Shown here piece after piece: positions 20,374-29,709 of a stretch of DNA of 64,000 nt (positions within the stretch are counted from its first letter, which is position 1; each line of letters opens with the position of its first letter). Under the pieces are notes generated by a model. The model did no database searches. It worked only from the letters and a program-made list of their open reading frames with translations, and was not told where the DNA came from. The position numbers and the translations under genes were made by a program. The DNA comes from Candidatus Faecousia excrementipullorum (GTDB lineage Bacteria > Bacillota > Clostridia > Oscillospirales > Oscillospiraceae): the NCBI GenBank assembly GCA_018712825.1, contig DVGG01000026.1:55171-119170 (forward strand), written 5' to 3'.

Positions 20374-20411
20374 ACCCCATATGTTTTATCTCAAGGGAAG
20401 GAGATTCAAAA

Positions 20412-21455
20412 ATGAAAGAACAATTGGCACAAATCAAGCAGCAGGCTATGGAAGCCCTGCAGCAGGCCCAGACCCCTGCCCAGCTAGAGGAGCTGCGGGT
20501 TCGGTTCCTGGGCAAGAAGGGCGAGCTCACCGCAGTGCTGAAGCAGATGGGCAAGCTCTCCCCGGAGGAGCGTCCTGTCATGGGACAGCTGGCAAACGCC
20601 GTCCGGGCGGAGATTGAGGAAATGCTGGAAAAGCAGAAAGCTGCTGCCCACGCTGCCGCTCTGGAAGCCAAGCTGGCTTCCGAGGCGCTGGATGTGACCA
20701 TCCCCGGCAAGAGCGTGGTGCTGGGCCACGCCCACCCCATGAATCAGGTTTTGCAGCAGATCAAGGATCTGTTTGTGGGCATGGGCTATCAGATTGTGGA
20801 CGGCCCGGAGGTGGAGCTGGCAGACTACAACTTCACCAAGCTGAACATTGAGGAAGGACACCCCTCCCGGGACCGTTCCGACACCTTCTACTTCACCGAT
20901 GACGATTCCGTCCTCCTGCGGACCCAGACCAGCCCCATGCAGATTCGGGTGATGGAAAACGCCAAGCCCCCCATCTGCATCCTGGCTCCCGGCCGGGTTT
21001 ACCGGAAGGACGAGGCAGACGCCACCCACTCCCCCATGTTCCACCAGATTGAAGGTCTGGTAATTGACGAGCACATCACCATGGGCGACCTGAAGGGTGC
21101 CCTTGTGACCCTCATGAAGAAGCTCTACGGCGAGGAGGCGGTGATGCGGTTCCGTCCCCACCACTTCCCCTTCACTGAGCCCAGCTGCGAAATGGATATG
21201 CAGTGCCACAAGTGCCACGGCACCGGCGAGGTGGATGGTCAGGTCTGCTCCACCTGCCACGGCGAGGGCTGGATTGAGCTGCTGGGTGCCGGTATGGTGC
21301 ACCCCAAGGTGCTGGAAGGCTGCGGTATCGACCCGGAGAAGTACTCCGGCTTTGCTTTCGGCATGGGCCTGGAGCGGATGGCCATGCGCCGCACCCGGAT
21401 CAACGACCTGCGTCTGATTTTCGACAACGATGTCAGATTCCTGAATCAGTTCTAA
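20412..21455 (+). CDS. pheS: Phenylalanyl-tRNA synthetase alpha subunit
   Basis: HPMNQVLQQIKDLFVGMGYQIVDGPEVE, FRPHHFPFTEPSCEMD, GFAFGMGLERMAMRR. Confidence 0.97.
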   Translation: MKEQLAQIKQQAMEALQQAQTPAQLEELRVRFLGKKGELTAVLKQMGKLSPEERPVMGQLANAVRAEIEEMLEKQKAAAHAAALEAKLASEALDVTIPGKSVVLGHAHPMNQVLQQIKDLFVGMGYQIVDGPEVELADYNFTKLNIEEGHPSRDRSDTFYFTDDDSVLLRTQTSPMQIRVMENAKPPICILAPGRVYRKDEADATHSPMFHQIEGLVIDEHITMGDLKGALVTLMKKLYGEEAVMRFRPHHFPFTEPSCEMDMQCHKCHGTGEVDGQVCSTCHGEGWIELLGAGMVHPKVLEGCGIDPEKYSGFAFGMGLERMAMRRTRINDLRLIFDNDVRFLNQF

Positions 21456-21468
21456 GGAGGATACCAGG

Positions 21469-23853
21469 ATGAAGCTGAACAGAAAATGGATTAACGAAGA
21501 ATTTGTGGACCTTTCCTCCGTTTCCGACAAGGAATTTGTGGAGAAAATGACCATTTTCGGCCAGAAGGTGGAAACCTATGAGCCCATGGACAAGGAAATC
21601 AAGAATGTGGTAGTAGGCAAGGTGGTTTCCATCGTCCGCCATGAAAATTCCGACCATATGTGGATCTGCCAGGTGGATGTGGGACAGGATGAGCCTGTGC
21701 AGATTGTCACCGGTGCCCAGAATGTCCACCAGGGCGATCTGGTGCCTGCAGCCCTCCACAACTCCTGGCTGCCCGGGGGCATTCACATCACCAAGGGCAA
21801 GCTCCGGGGGGAAAAGTCCAACGGAATGCTCTGCTCTTTGAAGGAGCTGGGTCTGACCCTGGGGGATTTCCCCTACGCCATCGAGGACGGCATCTGGATT
21901 ATCCAGGAGGACTGCCAGCCCGGCGACGACATCAACAAGGTCATCGGCAACGACGACACGGTGGTGGATTTTGAAATCACCAACAACCGGCCCGACTGCT
22001 ACTCCATCATGGGTCTTGCCCGGGAAGCTGCCGCCGCCTTCGGCAAGCCCATGCGCCACCACGAGCCGGTGGTAAAGGGCAGCGATGCCGGCTCCATGTA
22101 CGACAAGCTGGATGTGGAGGTGGAGGCGGAGAACCTGTGCAACCGCTACACCGCCCGGATGGTGGCCAATGTGAAAATCGGCCCCTCTCCCAAGTGGATG
22201 CGTCAGCGGCTTCGTGCCAACGGTGTGCGGCCCATCAACAACATTGTGGACATCACCAACTATGTGATGCTGGAATACGGTCAGCCCATGCACGCCTTTG
22301 ACTACCGGTATGTAGGCTCCGGCAAAATCGTTGTCCGGGAGAGCCGGGAGGGTGAAACCCTCACCACCCTGGACGGCAATGTGCGGAACCTGAAGCCCGG
22401 TATGCTGGTGATTGCGGACGAAGAAAAGCCCATCGGTCTTGCCGGCATCATGGGCGGCGAGAACTCCGAAATTCTGCCGGACACCACCACCGTGGTCTTT
22501 GAGTCTGCCAACTTCGACGGCACCTCCATCCGTCAGACCGCCCTGGCTCTGGGTATGCGTACCGAGTCCTCCGGCAAGTTTGAAAAGAATCTGGACCCCA
22601 TGATGACCGTTTCGGCGGTTCAGCGGGCCTGCGAGCTGGTGGAGCTGCTCTCCTGCGGCGATGTGATGGACGGCATGGTGGACATCCTCAACTATGTCCC
22701 CGCCCCCAAGACTCTGGAGCTGGAGCCGGAGAAGATCAATGCCCTGCTTGGCACCAACATTCCCAGAGAGGACATGGTCAAGTATCTGAACCTGCTGGAG
22801 ATCCCCGTGGAGGGCAACACCATTCATGTCCCCTCCTGGCGGCCTGACCTGAACCTGATGGCAGACATTGCCGAGGAAGTGGGCCGCTCCTACGGCTACA
22901 ACGAGATTCCCATCACCGCCTTCAAGAACGCCACCCAGGGCGGCTACTCTCCGGAGATGCTTCTGGAGGCCAAGGCCGGGGCTGCCTGCCGCGCCGTGGG
23001 CTTCAGCGAAATCATCACCTACTCCTTCGTGTCCCCCAGCATCTTTGACCAGATTCGCCTGGGTGCCGACTCTCCCCTGCGGAACACCCTGAAGATTCAG
23101 AACCCCCTGGGGGAGGACACCTCTGTGATGCGGACCACTGCCCTTCCCTCCATGCTGGACATTCTGGCCCGGAACTCCGCCAATCACAACAAGGCCGCCA
23201 AGCTCTATGAGCTGGCAAAGGTCTATCTGCCGGTGGAAGGCCAGGTGCTTCCCCAGGAGCCCAAGTATCTGATGCTGGGCACCTACGGTGCCGGGGAGGA
23301 CTTCTTCTCCCTGAAGGGCGAGCTGGATGCAGTGCTGGAGGCTCTGAGACTGCCGGCAGCCCAGTACACCGCCGACACTGCCAATCCCTCCTACCATCCC
23401 GGCCGGTGTGCCCGGATTACCATTGGCGGTGAGGATGTGGGCTGCCTGGGTCAGATTCACCCCCTGGTGGCTGCCAATTACGGCATGGATTGTGAAGTTT
23501 ACTGCGCCGAAATCCGGTTTGACAAGCTCCTTGCCTTGCAGCTGCCGGAGGCCACCTATGTGCCCCTGCCCAAGTACCCTGCTGTCACCCGTGACCTGGC
23601 AATCCTCTGCCGGGAGGAAGTGACGGTGGGTGAGGCTGAGGCCGTCATCACCCAGGCCGCCGGAAAGCTCCTGCGGAACATCCGTCTCTTCGACGTGTAC
23701 CGGGGTACCGGTGTGCCGGAAGGCAAGAAGAGCCTGGCCTTCTCCCTGGAGCTGCGGGCGGATGACCGCACCCTCACCGACACCGATTCCGAAACCGTCA
23801 CCAAAAATGTACTGGATGCCCTGGAGAACCAGCTGGGAGCAGTATTGCGGTAA
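21469..23853 (+). CDS. pheT: Phenylalanyl-tRNA synthetase beta subunit
   Basis: MKLNRKWINEEFVDLSSVSDKEFVEKM...NNRPDCYSIMGLAREAAA; C-terminal FDX-ACB domain. Confidence 0.97.
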   Translation: MKLNRKWINEEFVDLSSVSDKEFVEKMTIFGQKVETYEPMDKEIKNVVVGKVVSIVRHENSDHMWICQVDVGQDEPVQIVTGAQNVHQGDLVPAALHNSWLPGGIHITKGKLRGEKSNGMLCSLKELGLTLGDFPYAIEDGIWIIQEDCQPGDDINKVIGNDDTVVDFEITNNRPDCYSIMGLAREAAAAFGKPMRHHEPVVKGSDAGSMYDKLDVEVEAENLCNRYTARMVANVKIGPSPKWMRQRLRANGVRPINNIVDITNYVMLEYGQPMHAFDYRYVGSGKIVVRESREGETLTTLDGNVRNLKPGMLVIADEEKPIGLAGIMGGENSEILPDTTTVVFESANFDGTSIRQTALALGMRTESSGKFEKNLDPMMTVSAVQRACELVELLSCGDVMDGMVDILNYVPAPKTLELEPEKINALLGTNIPREDMVKYLNLLEIPVEGNTIHVPSWRPDLNLMADIAEEVGRSYGYNEIPITAFKNATQGGYSPEMLLEAKAGAACRAVGFSEIITYSFVSPSIFDQIRLGADSPLRNTLKIQNPLGEDTSVMRTTALPSMLDILARNSANHNKAAKLYELAKVYLPVEGQVLPQEPKYLMLGTYGAGEDFFSLKGELDAVLEALRLPAAQYTADTANPSYHPGRCARITIGGEDVGCLGQIHPLVAANYGMDCEVYCAEIRFDKLLALQLPEATYVPLPKYPAVTRDLAILCREEVTVGEAEAVITQAAGKLLRNIRLFDVYRGTGVPEGKKSLAFSLELRADDRTLTDTDSETVTKNVLDALENQLGAVLR

Positions 23854-23939
23854 GAAATTTTTAATTTTCCGTAAAATCCCTTTACACTTTCCCCTTTTTC
23901 GGGTATAATGTATCCAATATTCGGAAGGAGGTCGTTCCC

Positions 23940-24200
23940 ATGACGGACAATTCCAGAAGTACCATTAAGTTTAAGGTTCCCGGTGAAGATAAGGATGAGA
24001 TGCGTGCCGTCCTGCGCAGTGTGTTCGACGCCCTCACCGAAAAAGGCTACAATCCCATCAACCAGATTGTGGGCTATCTTCTCACGGAGGACCCCACCTA
24101 TATCACCAACTACAACAACGCCCGGAGCATGATCTGCAAGATTGACCGGGACGAGCTGTTGCAGGAGCTGGTTCGGTGCTACTTGTTCGATAAGGCGTAA
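23940..24200 (+). CDS. ireB: IreB family regulatory phosphoprotein (UPF0297/DUF965)
   Basis: EDKDEMRAVLRSVFDALTEKGYNPINQIVGYLLTEDPTYITNYNNARSMICKIDRDELLQELVRCYL. Confidence 0.93.
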   Translation: MTDNSRSTIKFKVPGEDKDEMRAVLRSVFDALTEKGYNPINQIVGYLLTEDPTYITNYNNARSMICKIDRDELLQELVRCYLFDKA

Positions 24201-24257
24201 GGAATTCACAGGAGGCTTTTGCCCTGCAAAAGCCTCCACCATTATCAGGAGGTTTTT

Positions 24258-24548
24258 ATGGCTGAGGAAAAGGGTATTCTCACTTACAAAGGACATCCGC
24301 TGATGCGGAAAGATAATCTGATTTATTACGGCTCCATGGCCGACAGCCACATTGTCATGCTCCAGGTGCTGGAGACCAAGAAGGTCAACGATCTGGATGT
24401 GGCTACCCGGGTCAGCGTGCAGCTGCAGCTCACCGACCCCTCCGCCCGCAGCCGGGACCGGGTGGTGAAAAAGAGCGAAAAGCCCGGTCTTTACAACGCC
24501 CTGGATGTGGGCTGTGTCTGGCTGGAGCGGGCTCTGGCCGGTAAATAA
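24258..24548 (+). CDS. Conserved-looking hypothetical protein, 96 aa
   Basis: MAEEKGILTYKGHPLMRKDNLIYYGSMADSHIVMLQVLETKKVNDLDVATRVSVQLQ..., SD AGGAGG. Confidence 0.8.
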   Translation: MAEEKGILTYKGHPLMRKDNLIYYGSMADSHIVMLQVLETKKVNDLDVATRVSVQLQLTDPSARSRDRVVKKSEKPGLYNALDVGCVWLERALAGK

Positions 24549-24641
24549 CAAATTTTCTGCCGTCGGTTTATTTCCGGCGGCAGTTTTTTTCATATTTTCA
24601 GGGGTTTTGCACAGCCTAAGAAAAAAAGGATGGTGAACCCC

Positions 24642-25655
24642 ATGGCAAATTATAAAGTCGGGCGGCAGAGCTTCCGCCTTCCCAATCCCCCGGTGATTAC
24701 CGCCTGGGCAAGCGTTGCCGGGAAAAAGGAATCCCAGGGGCCTTTGGGCAGCTTTTTTGATGTGACCGGCCAGGACCCCTACTGGGGGCAGAAAACCTGG
24801 GAGCAGGCGGAAAAGCGGATGCAGCAGTTGGCGTTGGAAACCCTGGCCAAGAAGGCCGGCATCTCCACCCGGGATTTTAACCTGGTGTTCTCCGGGGATT
24901 TGCTGAACCAGTGCATCGGCTCCTCCTTCTCCCTGCGGAACACCGGCATTCCCCATCTGGGACTGTACGGCGCCTGCTCCACCATGTCGGAAAGCCTGCT
25001 GCTGGCCGCCATGACCGTGGGGGGCGGCTTTGCCAGAAACGCCGTGGCTATGACCTCCTCTCACTTTGCCTCCTCGGAGCGGCAGTACCGCTTCCCTCTG
25101 GGCTACGGCGGACAGCGCACCCCCACCGCCCAATGGACGGTCACCGGCTCCGGTGCCGCTCTGGTGGAAGAAGCGGGGTCCGGGCCCAGAATCACCGGCT
25201 GCACCATCGGCACCGTCCGGGATCTGGGGATTCAGGATGCCAACAACATGGGCGCTGCCATGGCACCTGCGGCCTTTGACACCATAAAAGCCCACCTGGA
25301 GGATTTTTCCCGCACACCGGAAGACTTCGATCTGATTGTCACGGGAGACTTGGGGCAGCTGGGAAAGGATGCCCTTCTCATGCTGGGACAGGAGGAAGGG
25401 CTTTCTCTGGGGGGAAAAATCGCCGACTGCGGCACCATGATTTTTGATGCCACCCGGCAGGATGTTCACTCAGGCGGCTCCGGCTGCGGCTGCAGCGCCG
25501 TCACATTGTGCGGGTATCTGCTGGACAAGGTGAAAAAGGGAGAGCTGCGAAGGATTTTGTTCTGCGGCACCGGAGCCCTTCTTTCCCCCGTGTCCACCCA
25601 GCAGGGGCTGCCCATCCCCGGGGTCTGCCACGGGGTATCTATCGAGGGAGGCTGA
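24642..25655 (+). CDS. spoVAD: Stage V sporulation protein AD
   Basis: MANYKVGRQSFRLPNPPVITAWASVAGKKESQGPLGSFFD...LGLYGACSTMSESLLLAAMTVGGGFA (thiolase-like SpoVAD). Confidence 0.95.
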   Translation: MANYKVGRQSFRLPNPPVITAWASVAGKKESQGPLGSFFDVTGQDPYWGQKTWEQAEKRMQQLALETLAKKAGISTRDFNLVFSGDLLNQCIGSSFSLRNTGIPHLGLYGACSTMSESLLLAAMTVGGGFARNAVAMTSSHFASSERQYRFPLGYGGQRTPTAQWTVTGSGAALVEEAGSGPRITGCTIGTVRDLGIQDANNMGAAMAPAAFDTIKAHLEDFSRTPEDFDLIVTGDLGQLGKDALLMLGQEEGLSLGGKIADCGTMIFDATRQDVHSGGSGCGCSAVTLCGYLLDKVKKGELRRILFCGTGALLSPVSTQQGLPIPGVCHGVSIEGG

Positions 25656-25659
25656 GAAT

Positions 25660-26016
25660 ATGGACTATGTAAAAGCGTTTTTGGTGGGCGGGTTCCTGTG
25701 CGCCATCGCCCAGGTGATTATTGACAAAACCAAGCTGACCCCAGCCAGAATCCTGGTTTCCTATGTGGTGACCGGGGTGATTCTGGGGGGACTGGGGCTG
25801 TATGAGCCCCTGGTGAACTTTGCCGGGGCCGGGGCTACCGTTCCCCTGACGGGATTCGGCTACGCCCTGGCAAACGGTGTGAGAAAAGCCGTGGAGGAAC
25901 AGGGGTTTCTGGGGATTCTCACCGGGGGGCTGGCAGCCTGTGCCGGAGGTATTACCGCCGCTATGGTGGCAGGGCTTCTTGCCAGTTTCTTTTTCCGGGC
26001 CAGGGATAAATCCTGA
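25660..26016 (+). CDS. spoVAE: Stage V sporulation protein AE (SpoVAEb type)
   Basis: MDYVKAFLVGGFLCAIAQVIIDKTKLTPARILVSYVVTGVILGGLGLYEPLVNFAGAGATVPLTGFG. Confidence 0.94.
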   Translation: MDYVKAFLVGGFLCAIAQVIIDKTKLTPARILVSYVVTGVILGGLGLYEPLVNFAGAGATVPLTGFGYALANGVRKAVEEQGFLGILTGGLAACAGGITAAMVAGLLASFFFRARDKS

Positions 26017-26076
26017 AAAACCGGGCAAGCTATCCTTGCGGACAAGTCCGCAGTATAAAATCGGAGGATTTTCATC

Positions 26077-26178
26077 ATGAACAACCAGAACAAGCAGCAA
26101 AATCAGTCCCAGAACAAGCGTCAGCAGGGTGCCGAGAACACCAAGGAACAGTGCACCAAGTCTCAGAACCAGAAATAA
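26077..26178 (+). CDS. 33-aa Gln/Asn/Lys-rich peptide (not in supplied ORF track)
   Basis: MNNQNKQQNQSQNKRQQGAENTKEQCTKSQNQK, SD CGGAGG, own downstream terminator. Confidence 0.65.
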   Translation: MNNQNKQQNQSQNKRQQGAENTKEQCTKSQNQK

Positions 26179-26216
26179 AATTTTGCCGCCGGAAAAAGCC
26201 CGGCGGCAAAATTTTT
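26178..26216. terminator. Terminator between small ORF and convergent addA
   Basis: AAATTTTGCCGCCGG-AAAAAG-CCCGGCGGCAAAATTTTT. Confidence 0.9.
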
Positions 26217-29200
26217 ATTCCGTTACCTCTGCAAAAGCCCCCAGGTGGAAAAAGTACAGTAGCTTTTTCTTTACTGGCTTTTGGAAGATTTTTTCCATGG
26301 CCTTTCCGTAGGCCATGATTTGGGGGGCGTAGCGACGGACGGCAGCTTCCAGGGAATCCTTCGTTACATGGTCGGTCTTGAAATCCACCACCGTGATGGA
26401 ATCTTCCACCATGGCGCAGTCCACCACGCCTTGCAGGAGAATCTTCTCTCCAATCATGGAAGGCTCCCGACTCTGGGCATCCACCAGAATGGAGAATTTG
26501 AACTCCCGGAGAACCTTGGGGGCTGCGCACAGGGCTTTGCCCTCCTCCGTTGCAAAGAAAGCATAAATCTTCTCCGGGCGGATTCCCATGCACTCCTCCC
26601 GGGTGAGGAACCCCTCTTCCTCCATCCGGGCAATTTCCGAGTTTACATAATCAAGGCTCATATCCTTTTGGAAGCGGATATGCTCCATAAGGGTATGGAC
26701 GGCGTTGCCGTAGTCCTTCCCCTGGGGGGTTCCCCCGGCAAAGCTGGGCTTACGCCACACCCGCTCCGGCTGGCGCACCTGTGCCGCCTCCGCCACCTCC
26801 TGGTCTTTGGGTCTGCCTTTCAGCTGGGTGGCTGTCTGCTTGGAAGGAGTCTGGGTTGCGGCGGTATAGGGGTAGGAAAAACGTAGGAATTTCTCCATTT
26901 TATCCAGGATTTCCGGCTCTATTTCCTGAATTTTGGCACTTTGGGTTTCCGTTTGGGTGGACAGGTTCTCCCCCTCCACCACCTGGATTTTCCAGGGAAT
27001 CTCCTGAACCTGGGAGCAGTTGGGCTTGCCCCCTAAGGCAAACAGGGCTCCCGCCTCCGTCCGGTGCAGGGCTGTATACAGCACCCAGGTGCCGGGGCAG
27101 TCCACATCCCAGGTCAGAAGCAGAGGGTCTGTCACGTCCATCCGGCGCACAAGGCCGGTCAGCTCTTTTGAGAGATTCTTCTGGGCGTAGGTCATAATCA
27201 GCCGGTCCTTGGCCCGGGTCATAGCCACGTACAGCACCCGCATTTCCTCGGAAACGGTGCTGTCCTCAATCTTGGCAGAGATGGCCCGCTTGGCAATGGT
27301 GGGGTACCGCACCCGCTGGTCTGTATTTACCCAGGACAGGCCCAGGCCCAGCTCCTTGTGGCACAGCACCTGATCCCGGGCGCTCTCCTGGTTGAAGCTC
27401 CGGGAGAGGCCGCACAGAAATACCACCGGAAATTCCAGTCCCTTGGATTTGTGGATGCTCATAATGGTGACGGCGCCGGAGCTGCCCTCCTGGGCCGGGG
27501 CGGTGACCCCCTTTTCCTCCAAAGCCTGCAAGTAGTCCAGAAACTGTCCCAAATCCTTATGACCGTTTCGCTCATAGTCCTCTGCCAGCCGGCAGAAGGC
27601 TTGCAGGTTCTCCGGCTGCCCCTCCTCCATGGCACCATACAGGCTGTCCATCCGGGTCAGGGCGAAAATATCCTGCAGGAGCTTACTCACATCGTTCATT
27701 CTGGCCTGTGCCCGGAGCTTTCCCAGCAGCTCCAGAAACGCCCGGCAGTCCTGCCGCTCACTTTTTTCCATCACCCGGATAAAGGGGGCGTTCCTGTCTG
27801 CCTTCCGAATCTGGGCCAGGTCGTCCGCTGTGAAGCCAAAGAGGGGGCTTGCCAGCACCGCCACCAAGGGGATGTCCTGCAAAGGGTTGTCGATGGTTTG
27901 CAGCAGCGCCCGGAGGGTGGAAACCTCCCGGGACTGAAGCAAATCCTCTCCGTTTCCGGTGACACAGGGGATGCCCAGCTGCTCCAAAGCGTACTGAAAC
28001 TCTCCCCCCACGGAACCGGGGGACCGGAGAAGAATCACAATATCCTCCGGGCGGATTCGCCGCAGGGTGTCCTTCTCCCGGACAAAGTGTTCCTCCGTCA
28101 AAAGCTCCCGGATACGCCGGGCGGTAAAGGCCGCCTCCTCCCGGTAGGTGTCTGCCTGCACCTGAATCCCGTACAGCTCCACCTCCGGCTCATTCTGAGG
28201 AATATGGGGAATGCCCTCGTAGAGCCTCTCCCCTTCCCCGTAGGTAAGGCCGCCAACTTCCGGGGACATACAGCAGCCGAACACGGCGTTGACTCCCGCT
28301 ATCACCTGCCCGGCAGAGCGGAAATTCCGGGTCAGAAGCACCTTCCGACCCTGGCCCGGCTGGGCCTCCTCCGCCGGAACAAACCGGTTGTATTTTTCCA
28401 GGAAGATTCCCGGGTCTGCCAGACGGAACTGGTAAATGGACTGCTTCACATCCCCCACCATAAAGCAGTTCTGCTTCTGGGCGGTAAGGGCGGAGAAGAT
28501 GGCGTCCTGCACCTGGTTGGAGTCCTGGTACTCGTCCACCATAATCTCCCGGAAGCGCTCTCCAATCTCCCGGGCCAGAGCGGTGGGGCCGCTGCGTTGC
28601 TTGCCCAGGAGCAAGTCCAGCATTTTATGCTCCAGGTCGCCGAAGTCCATCACCCGGCGGCTCCGTTTCAGCCGGTCATAGGCCTGGGAAAATTCCTCCA
28701 CCAGTCCCACCAGACCTTCCACGGAAAGCCGGGTTTTTTCCAAATCCTCCAGCACCTGGGCGCTGGAATCGGAGAAAATCTTATCTTTCTTCCCCACCGC
28801 TGCCTTGCAGGCATCCCGCACCGCCTTGATGGTCTCTTTCAGGGTTTCGTCCGGGAAGGCTTTGGGAAAGTTCAATCTGCCAAAATCCACCCCGGGATGG
28901 TGGTAAAGCTCATCCCAGCTCCGGCAGCCTTCCAGCTGCCGCAGCTGCCGGACTGTGGACTCCAGAAGGGCCAGGGGCTTCTCGCTGCCATCGAGACCTG
29001 TGGCCAGCTGGATGCACCGCTCCAGGGCGGCCCGGTGAAGACCTACGCTTCTTAAAAATTCCCCCATCAGGTACTCCCCCCAGGGGGTCTTTGCCGCATC
29101 CTCTCCCACCGGGATTTCCCGGCGGCACTGTTCCAGCCAGGCGGAGGGGTTTAAGTGGCATCTGGCGCTGTTGTACACCTTCAGCACAATCTCCGGAACG

Positions 29201-29709
29201 CTCCTGTCGCTGCGGCCGAAGCCCTGGGTGTCCACGAAGGCCCGGAAGGCCTCCGTCCCTTCCTCGTAGGCTTTGTCCAGGAGCCCCTCCAGCACCTGCT
29301 GCTGCAACAGGCGGCATTCGTTCTCCTCCGCCACCCGGAAATCCCCGGAAAGGTCAAGAGAATAAGCGTATTCCCGGAGAATATCCCCGCAAAAGGCGTG
29401 GACGGTGGAGATTTTGGCTAAGTACAGCCGCTGCATCTGCTGCTGCAAATGGCGGTTTCCCGGGTCGGCAGCCAGGCGCTCCGTCAGCTTCTGGGCGATT
29501 TTTCCCCGGAGCTCCGAGGCCGCCGCCTTGGTGTAGGTAATCATCAGGAAGTCATCGATGTTGGCCGGGTCCTCCGGCTGGGTGAGGTAGCTCAGGAGCC
29601 TGTCCACCAGCACCTTGGTTTTGCCGGAACCGGCGGCCGCCGACACCAGCAGCTTTCCGCCCCGGTCCGTCACCGCCATTTTCTGTTGGGGGGTCAGGGT
29701 CTCAGCCAT
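26215..29709 (-). CDS. addA: ATP-dependent helicase/nuclease subunit A
   Basis: MAETLTPQQKMAVTDRGGKLLVSAAAGSGKTKVLVDRLL; ITYTKAAASELRGKI; VDEYQDSNQVQD; C-terminal nuclease VVDFKTDHV. Confidence 0.96.
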   Translation of the reverse strand: MAETLTPQQKMAVTDRGGKLLVSAAAGSGKTKVLVDRLLSYLTQPEDPANIDDFLMITYTKAAASELRGKIAQKLTERLAADPGNRHLQQQMQRLYLAKISTVHAFCGDILREYAYSLDLSGDFRVAEENECRLLQQQVLEGLLDKAYEEGTEAFRAFVDTQGFGRSDRSVPEIVLKVYNSARCHLNPSAWLEQCRREIPVGEDAAKTPWGEYLMGEFLRSVGLHRAALERCIQLATGLDGSEKPLALLESTVRQLRQLEGCRSWDELYHHPGVDFGRLNFPKAFPDETLKETIKAVRDACKAAVGKKDKIFSDSSAQVLEDLEKTRLSVEGLVGLVEEFSQAYDRLKRSRRVMDFGDLEHKMLDLLLGKQRSGPTALAREIGERFREIMVDEYQDSNQVQDAIFSALTAQKQNCFMVGDVKQSIYQFRLADPGIFLEKYNRFVPAEEAQPGQGRKVLLTRNFRSAGQVIAGVNAVFGCCMSPEVGGLTYGEGERLYEGIPHIPQNEPEVELYGIQVQADTYREEAAFTARRIRELLTEEHFVREKDTLRRIRPEDIVILLRSPGSVGGEFQYALEQLGIPCVTGNGEDLLQSREVSTLRALLQTIDNPLQDIPLVAVLASPLFGFTADDLAQIRKADRNAPFIRVMEKSERQDCRAFLELLGKLRAQARMNDVSKLLQDIFALTRMDSLYGAMEEGQPENLQAFCRLAEDYERNGHKDLGQFLDYLQALEEKGVTAPAQEGSSGAVTIMSIHKSKGLEFPVVFLCGLSRSFNQESARDQVLCHKELGLGLSWVNTDQRVRYPTIAKRAISAKIEDSTVSEEMRVLYVAMTRAKDRLIMTYAQKNLSKELTGLVRRMDVTDPLLLTWDVDCPGTWVLYTALHRTEAGALFALGGKPNCSQVQEIPWKIQVVEGENLSTQTETQSAKIQEIEPEILDKMEKFLRFSYPYTAATQTPSKQTATQLKGRPKDQEVAEAAQVRQPERVWRKPSFAGGTPQGKDYGNAVHTLMEHIRFQKDMSLDYVNSEIARMEEEGFLTREECMGIRPEKIYAFFATEEGKALCAAPKVLREFKFSILVDAQSREPSMIGEKILLQGVVDCAMVEDSITVVDFKTDHVTKDSLEAAVRRYAPQIMAYGKAMEKIFQKPVKKKLLYFFHLGAFAEVTE

